Source: Chara braunii (lineage: Eukaryota; Streptophyta; Charophyceae; Charales; Characeae). Taken from it: a stretch of 41,715 nucleotides of DNA. The DNA lies in the NCBI GenBank assembly GCA_003427395.1, contig BFEA01000012.1, positions 6,754,253-6,795,967 of the forward strand, in the 5' to 3' direction. Numbering within the stretch: the stretch's first letter is position 1; every line of letters starts with the position of its first letter. Both the position numbers and the translations under genes were made by a program. Below the pieces are notes generated by a model that saw only the letters and a program-made list of their open reading frames with translations, had not been told where the DNA came from and searched no databases. Below are positions 19,980 through 28,297 of this stretch, piece by piece.

Positions 19980-20990
19980 TCGAAAGTACAAGCCGGTAGG
20001 GAAGAAAGCAAAATTGGTCTCGATCCTGCTAGAAACATCAAAGGAAGAGGCTATGGAGAAGGAGGAAGAGGTCCTTCGAGTGATCCGAGAAAGAAGGGCG
20101 ACGGAGGGACATCGGATACCAGATGAGGTAGCTGACACAATGAAGATAGGGATAGACGGGTTCTTAACGGGAGAAGAAACCCGCCTGATCAAAAGGACCT
20201 GCCAAGAGTTTCATCTGGCATTTACCTTTAATGATCACCAGAAGGGACGACTGGATGCGAAGTTGATCCCTCCGGTCAGAATCCACACGGTGGAACATGA
20301 GTGCTGGAATGACAAGGGGCCATCCTATGAATTTGGGATAGCAGAAGAAGTAACAGACCTCCTCCGAGCAAAGATGGACTCCTTCGTTGCGGAGCCTACG
20401 GCATCGCCATACGCAAATCGGTGGTTCGTCTTTCGGAAGCCTAACAAGACACTAAGGTGGATTCAGGACCTGCAGAAGTTGAATGCGGTAACCATCCGGG
20501 ATGCTGGCTCGCTGCCTCAGGCTGACTTATTAGCAGAATCGCACGCCGGTCGGAGCATTTACTCCCTGATAGATCTGTACTCAGGGTACGAACAACTTTT
20601 GTTGGATGTTCGGGACAGGCCATACACCGCTATGCACACCCCCGTAGGCCAACTACAAATGCAAGTGACCCCTATGGGATTCACAAACGCGGTGGCCGAA
20701 GCGCAACGCAGGATGCTCGCCGTGGTCGGGGACATGTTCCCAGAAAAATGTGAGCCTTACATCGATGACAATCCGATCAAAGGCGCGCAGGAGAAGGACG
20801 AGACGGAAGTCCAGCCAGGGATCCGACGTTTTGTGTGGAACCACCTGCAGAACATCGAGGACTTACTCCGCCGGTTCCTAGTATACAACATTACGGCTAT
20901 AGTGGACCAAAGAGTATCCTAGCAGTACCGGAGGTAACTATACTAGGATTTCGTTGCGGTGCTTACGGTAGGAAGCCGGATTCGGCAACT
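19980..20990 (+). pseudogene. pol: Reverse transcriptase, fingers and palm
   Basis: RT copies element RNA into DNA. The frame opens with RKYKPVGKK before ATG 20014, then PPVRIHTVEHECW, ANRWFVFRKPNKTLRWIQDL, LNAVTIRDAG, IYSLIDLYSGYEQLL, MGFTNAVAEAQRRM and the YIDD catalytic box (about 20758-20769). A frame change near 20890 carries on as VPEVTILGFRCGAYGRKPD, ending near 20985. There the plus-strand RT stops and inverted sequence begins. YIDD is a normal Y-x-D-D form. The D of LIDLYSG is the first catalytic Asp. The motif style is of the fungal-type Ty3/gypsy lineage (see findings). Confidence 0.85.
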
Positions 20991-21908
20991 CTTTCCTTTC
21001 CCAAGATTCCACTAAGCTCATCACTGCTTCCCGGCCTCCCTCGACTGCCATTGCTATTAGTTCCTCTTTCGGTCCTACTATTGCTCCCCATGAGTCCTTT
21101 TCTTCTCTGCGTCCTCGAGTGGTAACTGGTCCTTCTCTAAGTTCTGCTACTAAGGCAGGTGTTCCCTTCTCCAAAGTTTGGATCAATAGTTCTCCCGATG
21201 TGCATTCCCCGCTCATCATTTCGTTATCCACCGTGAGAGTCTGTCCTTCGTATTCGAGGAATGCATCTATGGGCTCTGCATCCTCCATCCCTTCGGGAGT
21301 GCAAACCCGACTCAGCCCATCTGCCTTGTTGCGGATTCCAACAATCCGTTCGATCTTATAATCGAACTGCTAGATGAATCCTACCCATCTCCCTACCGTC
21401 GGATCTATAGGCATGTAATTCTTTAGAGCCCCTGCGACATTCGTCGGATCGATCCTTAAGATGAACCGCCTCCCAAATAGGTAGGCTTGGAAGGTCTTAA
21501 GGCAATGCAGGATGGCTAGGACTTCCTTCTTGAATTGCGAGTACCGCCGTTCTGCGGAGTTCAGGGTTCTACTTTCGAATCTAATTGGCCTCTCTTTTCC
21601 TCCCTCGTCCCTTTGAATCAGTACGCCTCCTACGGCCAAGGGCCCTCCATCTGTTTCCAGGATGAATGGTCGTCCTACCTCATCATTAAAACAAGGCGCG
21701 GACAGAGCGACTGTCTCAGATGTCAATATATCCTTGAGCCTTTGGACAACTCCTTCTCGCTCCTCCGTCCAATCCATGGTTCCTTCTTCCCTGATCATAG
21801 CCCGGATAGGCTCAGCAATCTTGGCAAAGTTCTTCATGAAGATCCTCAAAAAGCCAACTACGCCTAGGAATGCCCTTACCTCCGTCGTCGTGCGCAGTGG
21901 TGTCGGCC
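20985..21908 (-). pseudogene. pol: Inverted pol segment: RT thumb, RNase H, linker
   Basis: On the minus strand, reading from about 21905 downward, WPTPLRTTTEVRAFLGVVGF is the RT connection. RPFILETDGGPLAVGGVL (first RNase H Asp), FKKEVLAI (Glu) and FILRIDPTNV (Asp) form the RNase H domain. A TAG at 21368-21370 interrupts it after GRWVGFI. The same frame continues through NKADGLSRVCTPEG to about 20990. In sense order it belongs exactly between YGRKPD (20985, plus) and DGHLFRREEG (21912, plus), so the block is a clean inversion of about 0.92 kb. It may be biological or an assembly error. Confidence 0.8.
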
Positions 21909-23119
21909 ACTGTGATGGTCATTTGTTCCGAAGGGAGGAAGGTGCTATGCCCAGAAGGGTTGTGTGCGGAAGAACTAGGCAAGTAGACGTTATCCAGGCA
22001 ATGCACGATGGGTTGGCTGGAGGTCATCGGTCGTCTAAAGGAACGCTTGCAAAGATGACGCCACTCTATTATTGGCCAGACATGGTAGGCATGGTCGCCA
22101 TATACTGCCAAACTTGCCTTATTTGCCAAGAACGAAGCTCGGTGCGGGTCTTCGAGCCGCTTAGACCAACGCGGGTGCTAGGGCCGGGGCATCTGGTCCA
22201 CCTCGACCTTGCGGTCATGCCTGTATCAACGTATGGGTACAGGTATATCATGGATGCGCGAGACAACCTGAGTGGGTTCGTGGAGGCAGTCTCCCTCAAG
22301 AAAAAGACAGGGAGGAGTGTGGCGGACTGGATAGAAGACTTCTACTTGAGGCATCCGTTCGTCAGGAGGTTTATAGCAGACAATGGGACGGAGTTTGTGA
22401 ACCAAGAAGTATTGGGGATGCTTAAGAGACTCTGCTTACCGATCAAACTCATCGAGCCGTATCACCCTGAGGCCAATGCACCTGTGGAAAGGGGGCACCG
22501 AACCTTGAAGAACACGATTGCAAAGCTCGCAGCGGGCCATCTGGGGAACTGGCCTATGTATCTTAAGCAGGCGGTCTTTGCAGAGAATATGACCCCTAAA
22601 AGGACAACAGGATGTATCCCGACAGAGCTTTGGTACGGAAGAGAGATCGACTTTCCTGTGGAAGCCTTGGTACCTACCTGGAATAGGTTAGACAATGATC
22701 CGCAAATGAACACTGAGGAGTTAATCGAGGCAAGATGTCAACAAATCCTTAAGAATGAGAAGGTCATGAAAGACATCGCCAACCGGGTACTAGACAACAG
22801 AATGAGGGACAAAACAAGGTGGGACCAGGTTAAGAATGTCAGAAAGGAGCCACTTCAAGTGGGAGAGATGGTATTGCTAGGGAACTCGACACTAAAAAGT
22901 ACTTGGTTGGGACAGCTGGGAAAGAGGTTCAAAGGCCCTTACCGGGTCGCCAAGCGGGTGGGACTGAACACCTTCGAACTGGAAGATTTGGATGGAACTG
23001 GGTTGAAAGGGCCCTTCCCGGGGCAACGATTGGTCAGGTTTCTAAGTCTGGACCCAGTGGAACAATGGCTTCAGGAGGCCGAAGATAAGGAAACTGAGGA
23101 GCCACAAGCTAAAGACTGA
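21909..23119 (+). pseudogene. int: Integrase (HHCC, DDE core, C-terminal domain)
   Basis: Integrase inserts the cDNA into host DNA. DGHLFRREEG starts the domain. The zinc-binding part has HDGLAGGH, then CQTCLICQ. Core residues are D in LVHLDLAVMP, D in FIADNGTEFVN and E in EANAPVERGHRTLKNT, the full D,D,E triad. The C-terminal part includes VGEMVLLGNS, RFKGPYRVAKRV and FELEDLDG. No chromodomain is seen. The frame is open for about 400 codons to TGA 23119, the best-preserved stretch of the element. The apparent ORF start at 21662 lies in antisense of the inverted block, so the true start is lost. Confidence 0.88.
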
Positions 23120-23484
23120 CCACAGCCTTGCCCGCACTATGGTTTGTCTCTGACCATGTTCATGGGACTGTCATTTTTTTTTGGGGACTGGCGCTCTGGC
23201 TTGGACTGACTGAGGTTGAAAGGCAGCGTGACTTGGGGGTTTGCAATATCTGGCTTGTGTGACAACGGGGAGGGATGTCTGGGGCATTGTACCATAGTTT
23301 TTTACGGGAAAAAAATGGAGTCATCACAAATGACGCATTCGCATGTATAATAGGGGCATGTTGCGAAGGACGTTGGGAACATTCTAGGAAAAAGGGAGGG
23401 ACTACCTACCAGACTGGGGGAATAGGTGCATGAGGGGCTTTGCGGGTGTTGTTTTGTTATACAGGGTCTAAAAGAAAAGAGAAG

Positions 23485-24303
23485 ATGGAGTTCGGTGATG
23501 AAAATGACAGCGAGGCAATCAACAGGCCTACCGGAGGGGAGGGAGCAGGACCAAGCCAAGGGAGGAGAGCGACAAAGAGAAAGTTGTATATAGGACTCAT
23601 GGGTGGCCCAGTGGTGGGCAGGGGAGGAAGGAAATGCTTGTGTAGGAAACCCTCACCCCTCCGCGAGGGAGAAGGTATAAAAATCTCGTCTGATAGTGAG
23701 GGAGGGAAGGAAAAGGCAGAAGTGGAAGAAGGAGGCAATGCAGAGAAGGGAAATAAGGCTCAGGTCTCTGACGAGGAAGGAGTCAACAGGGGCAAGCGAC
23801 GTGAGACTTGGCATGGGGAAAGCGAGGGGGGACAACGCATGCACGACGAATATGAGGAGGGTGAGGAAAGAAGGGAAAGCCCACTTGAAGGACGAAGCGG
23901 CCACGACAGTTGCGAGGGGTATGGGACGGGGACAGAGATTCCTTTTACCTACGATCCAAAGAACATTGCAGGTGGGTATAGCCCCATACAGACAGAAGAC
24001 GAGGAGGACGAGGAGGAGGATGTGCGAGAAGTCATAGAAATCAGCAGCGGGGATGAGAGGGATGAGATCTCGAGGCCTACGAAAGAAGGGCGGCCTCCGA
24101 TGCACCAGCCGGGCGATGGGGCTTTCAGATGGGAGGACGAGTTTGGACCGACGCCCAGTCATTGGTTTCAGCAATGGACCAATGTGATCAGACACGAATG
24201 GATTATCAAAACTCGGGAACTCGCAAGGGCAGGGGTGGAAGCCACACCACTGGATTTTTTCAACGAGGCAGAGTTACGAAAAATTGTAAGGATGAAAAGA
24301 TAA
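23485..24303 (+). CDS. Acidic post-pol ORF of unknown function
   Basis: 272 residues from ATG 23485 (MEFGDENDSE); the frame is open from 23440. I do not recognise it. The first two thirds are low-complexity and strongly acidic, with runs such as TEDEEDEEEDVREVIEISSG and repeated EGG/EGE. The C-terminal 60 residues look folded, with DEFGPTPSHWFQQWTNVI and TPLDFFNEAELRKIV. A basic patch RRATKRKLY lies near residue 30. It follows integrase by about 365 bp on the same strand, where some retroelements place accessory or env-like genes. No signal peptide or membrane helix is seen, which speaks against env. Confidence 0.5.
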   Translation: MEFGDENDSEAINRPTGGEGAGPSQGRRATKRKLYIGLMGGPVVGRGGRKCLCRKPSPLREGEGIKISSDSEGGKEKAEVEEGGNAEKGNKAQVSDEEGVNRGKRRETWHGESEGGQRMHDEYEEGEERRESPLEGRSGHDSCEGYGTGTEIPFTYDPKNIAGGYSPIQTEDEEDEEEDVREVIEISSGDERDEISRPTKEGRPPMHQPGDGAFRWEDEFGPTPSHWFQQWTNVIRHEWIIKTRELARAGVEATPLDFFNEAELRKIVRMKR

Positions 24304-25100
24304 ATCGAGACCTACGGCCTGGGGGTTAGAAAGCCTGCCGAGGAACGGGGTGGACAAGGAACTGAGCAAGACGAGGCACAAGGCAGCAATAGGAACTAGG
24401 TGTTGACTTAGCATTGAAAAGGATCGTTGCTTTTCTGTCTGCGGAGACATGAGAATGACGACAATGTGTACAGTATGGGCAAGCTTGCTAAGGATGAAGT
24501 GAAAAGAGGGCCAGCTAAGGTTGTGTCACGATAAGATAGAAGATAGTTTTGAGGCTACTTTTTGGATGAGCTACCTTGGGTACATAAGACAATGACATGG
24601 GATTTAGGATGAGACCAATTGGGAGAGGGTGTATTGTGAATTCTGGATGGAATAAGGATTATGCTTTTGAGAGGGGAAAACCTTGAGTACGGATTGACGA
24701 GCGAACCATGACATTGAATGATTGGTCGAGTACAAGAGAGGTTAGGGAACCTATGGGTTAAGGGGCGTGAAGAACACTCCTTCCCTAGGAGCCTAATCCA
24801 ACTGAGTCATGAATGAGACTGAGAATAGTCGAAACCTGAGTGATCAGGAAGAGTGAAAATGGAAGGGGCGCCTTTGTCTTTTGTTATGGATGAACGGCCG
24901 GGTGGGCTAGTGCTGCTTGGGGTCGCGAGCCCCAACTCGAGTGCTAAACGCTAAGTCGGATGTACGCACGGATGGTAAACTACTGTGAGAGAAGGAAGAA
25001 AGAGAACAACACGCAAAAGATGAGATGGCCACCTTCTAACCTCCAAGACAGAAATGGGATCCATAACCTCGAGGCCCACCCCCTCGGGCACTAACATTGA
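24304..25100. other. No gene seen, internal region
   Basis: Purine-rich non-coding sequence between the post-pol ORF and the 40-bp array. No frames longer than about 60 codons with recognisable content. Confidence 0.35.
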
Positions 25101-25359
25101 GAATGGAAAGAAATGGCGCTAGCCAGGCTGTTCGACTTGAGAATGGAAAGGAATGGCCCTAGCCAGGCTGTTCGACTTGAGAATAGGAAGGAATGACCCT
25201 AACCAGGCTGTTCGACTTGAGAATGGAAAGGAATGACCCTAACCAATGGAAAGGAATGACCCTAACTAGGCTGTTCGACTTGAGAATGGAAAGGAATAAC
25301 CCTAACCAGGCTGATCGACTTGAGAATGGAAAAGAACGACCCTAACCAGGTTGTTCGGG
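25101..25359. repeat. 40-bp tandem repeat, six units
   Basis: Units begin GAATGGAAAGGAATG and end with CCAGGCTGTTCGACTTGA; starts at 25101, 25141, 25181, 25221, 25284, 25324. Unit four carries an extra 23-bp internal duplication. Just after the array AAGGGTCATTCC is an inverted copy of the unit's GGAATGACCCT. Confidence 0.85.
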
Positions 25360-26850
25360 AATGGCCCCTGACAAGGGTCATTCCTTTTGAAATAGGCACT
25401 GGGGTCCCCTGCATATTTGATTGAGAAAGGTTGATTGAGAATGTGCCTGAATGAGCAATAAGAGATGGAAAAGGCCGGTGGGTAGGTCTTTGAAATAGCC
25501 AATGGGATGGACAGAAGAGATGGAAAAGGCCGGTGGGTCGGCCGCTGAAATAGCCAAGGGGGCGGAAGAAAGATGTGAGTGAGAAGGACAAGATAAAGAA
25601 GGCGAAGCCTTAAAGCCGAGAAGGGCAAGGACCGTTGGGACGGTCACCGAGAGTGGGTGTTGAGGAATGAGAGAATTGAGGATTGAATGGGCGGAAGGGT
25701 CAGTCTTGAGAAATGGCTATTGAGAAAATGACCGCCAGACCAGCCATGTGGGTGGCCTTGTTGATGAGAGGCTGTCGGACCAGCCATGAGAATCAGCCTT
25801 GGAAATAGTATGGGATTGAGTGTTGAAGATTGAATATTGCATTGCATAGTTAAGGGACCCTAGGCAACTTGATGTAAGGTCGTCGGGCCGACCATGGAAA
25901 TAGCAAGAGATTGAGCTTTCCTTTTTTTCTAGTCTAGGGTCTCAACATAAGAGGGATATCAATGCCTGCATCGCGACCCCAAGACCTCTACCCGTTAAGG
26001 GAAAAGTCTCAGCGCGACCTGCTCCTTATAAGAAGGAATAAGGGTTGAAGGACCAAAAAACCTCTCTCTTTGATTGATGCTGGCCGTCTGAAACTAACCC
26101 CGACAACAAACTCTAGTCCGGGAGTTCAAACTTCGCCTCATGTTGAAACCTAAACGTCAAGGGTGTGGTGCCAAACGGGCGAGAGAGCCATTCTTTTTCC
26201 TAAGTCTCATTTTTTCTCCCCAACCACACGCCATGCCATAGAGGGGCGACACGACCGTTTGGAATGGACCACGACTGCTCGCGTTAAGTTGAGCAGCACT
26301 GTCCAGAGGGAGGAATCGGACGTGGTACCGGGTGGAAGCCGCAACCACCACAGGGCGAGTAACACCGCCCTGCTGGATCATTACAATCGTTCCAGGACTA
26401 ACCGCGAGGTCTTCGTAACTGCACTCGCAGACTAATGGAAAGCCCCAACTCTCTTGAAAGGAAGAGGCCGGATCCAAGAAAACACCGCTCGGGAGGAGCG
26501 ATTCGCAAGAAAGCACTTACGGCAAGATGGGGTCCTGGGAGGCTTGGACTGGACCTACCTTCCAGATGTGGGGTGGTACCTCAGTAATGACGCCCGTCTC
26601 GTAAGCAGCAAAAGGTCGGACTGGAGTAGGGGATGAGGTGAGTTATCAGCAGGGGGAGGACTGATCACCCTTCCTTTTTGGGGCTGATGGGCCGGCATCC
26701 GTCTACTCAGTTGGTGGGCCAAGGTCTGCGTACCTCCGAGTGAGAACTAGTCGTGTGATGGGAACATCGCATTTTGAGTGGGGGGAAGGTGTGCCATCTA
26801 CCGAAGAAAAAGCGTGCAAAAGAGAAGGATACCATGAACGTAAGAATGAA
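25360..26850. other. Unassigned internal region
   Basis: Repeated phrases (GGCCGGTGGGT, then TGAAATAGCC near 25475 and 25530; GGACCAGCCATG and GGCCGACCATG) continue the repetitive character to about 25900. A minus-strand frame of 119 aa (26157-26516) and plus-strand frames at 26163-26435 and 26454-26636 overlap each other. None has a domain I recognise. Confidence 0.35.
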
Positions 26851-27416
26851 TGAGTAATTGACTTTGCGCAGGCTTGAGAAAAGGCCTGGCAAGATATCCA
26901 GAAGAAAAGAATGGATGAGTAATTGACTTTGCGCAGGCTTGAGAAAAGGTCTGGCAAGATGTCCAGGAGAAAAGAATGGATGAGTAATTGACTTTTCGCA
27001 GGCTTGAGAAAGGCCTAGCAAGATGTCCAGAAGAGAAACGGATGAATAATTGACATTGCATGAGCTTGAGAAAAGGCCTGGCAAGATGTCCTGAAGAGAA
27101 ACGGATGAGTAATTGACGTTGCATGAGCTTGAGAAAAGGTATGACAAGGTGTCCAGCTGAGGAAAAGATGCGTGAATGACTCCGCATGGGCTTCAGAAGA
27201 GACCTGGCGAGATGTCCAGAAGAGAAATGGATGAGTATTTGACCTAGCATGGGCTTGAGAGAAGGCCTGGCAGGATGTTCAGAAAAGAAAGATATGTGAA
27301 ATTGGCTTTGCGTAGACCTAAGGAAAAGTCTGGCAAGATCCCCAGAAAAGAGGTACAGGTATAATGGACTTTGCATGAGTATGAGAGAGGTCTGGCAAGA
27401 GGCCAGAAGAAAGATG
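26851..27416. repeat. About 63-bp degenerate tandem repeat, nine units
   Basis: The consensus runs TGAGTAATTGACTTTGC, CAGGCTTGAGAAAAGGCCTG, GCAAGATGTCCAGAAG, AAAGAATGGA. Units lie at roughly 62-65 bp steps, best conserved on the left. Near-multiples of three keep a minus-strand frame open (26798-27376) with a 21-residue period. That frame is probably a by-product. Confidence 0.8.
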
Positions 27417-27553
27417 TGAATAAGAGGGACTGAGTAACGCGCATTCTAAAGCTTGGATACGAGAAAGGACGAATGAGGATGACACACATAAGTTGGGCAA
27501 AATGACATGGGAAAAATACATGGGAACTGACTAAGCATGAATGATGGGAGAAC

Positions 27554-28141
27554 ATGGATTGTACGAGCCGAAAAGTGGATTATTTTTTTATGACCCTAAG
27601 AGTAATGAATGAGGCGAAACCAAAATGGTTTCTGCTCAAGAATGTTTTCTCAATGAAATGGGAAGATAGATTTGAGATTACGAAGCACTTAAGGGGAGTT
27701 GTGTCTGGGCTCACTGATTCGAAGTGGGTATCACCACAACAAAGGCGACGGTTGTACTGGACGAACATCTCCCTTTCGGAGCAAATGCCTGACATTGAGT
27801 CGCATCCGAAAACTTGCCTGCAATTTGTTATCAACAAAGCCAAGGCATAAAATGAGAAAACCAAGTGTGTTATAACAACAAATTGGCATCCTGGGAATAA
27901 AGCCAGCATACCAATAGTTAAGTGCATGAAGCGAGGAGAGCCCCGTCTGTTTCATGTTACTGACATTGAAAGAATTATGGGCTGCCCTGCTGGGTATACA
28001 GAGTTGACTGAAGAGGAAGTTTGCATCTCAATTGAGGGAAAGATAAAGAGGCAGAGCTATGACGGAAATGAGCAACCCGATTTAAGTTGTAGAACCTTCG
28101 ACTCCCCCATACCCTCCTCCACGCCAAGGGGCGGAAGCTAA
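27554..28141 (+). pseudogene. DNA cytosine-5 methyltransferase fragment, DNMT3/DRM type
   Basis: C5-methyltransferases transfer a methyl group from AdoMet to cytosine. One frame, interrupted only by TAA 27848-27850, shows three family blocks in order. PKWFLLKNVFSM (residues 23-34) matches motif VI, with Lys replacing the catalytic Glu of ENV. VSPQQRRRLYWTNI (59-72) matches motif VIII (QxRxR, then YW). VTDIERIMGCPAGYTEL (after 27955) matches the ERxxGFPxxYT target-recognition/motif IX-X area of DNMT3 and DRM. Motifs I (AdoMet) and IV (PC, catalytic Cys) are absent, so it cannot be active. DNMT3 places them upstream, DRM downstream, so the fragment fits either. It lies 140 bp before the polypurine tract, inside the retrotransposon. 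A separate host insertion is less likely. Confidence 0.78.
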
Positions 28142-28279
28142 GGAAAACATTGAAAAAGAAATGGGAAAAGAACGGAACAGACCCTCGCAAACTAACCATC
28201 CATAACATCTCATCTCCCTCTCTCATCTATTCCCTCCAAAACTCACTGACAAGAGATTGGTGCGCGATGAGGACATCGC

Positions 28280-28295
28280 GAAAGAGAGGGGGGAA
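28280..28295 (+). other. Polypurine tract
   Basis: GAAAGAGAGGGGGGAA is an unbroken 16-nt purine run two bases before TGTCGG of the 3' LTR. This is the expected plus-strand primer site that resists RNase H. Position and orientation agree with the plus-strand element. Confidence 0.8.
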
Positions 28296-28297
28296 TG

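Noticed and set aside
20938-21125. Plus-strand ORF continuing past 20990 as RT
   Set aside because: After GRKPD the plus-strand reading is antisense of the inverted block; only 20835-20990 is RT.
23485-24303. env-like gene
   Set aside because: No signal peptide, membrane helix or cysteine pattern; it is acidic and hydrophilic.
26798-27376. Minus-strand 192-aa ORF with 21-residue repeats
   Set aside because: The period mirrors the 63-bp DNA repeat; antisense to the element and without a recognisable fold.
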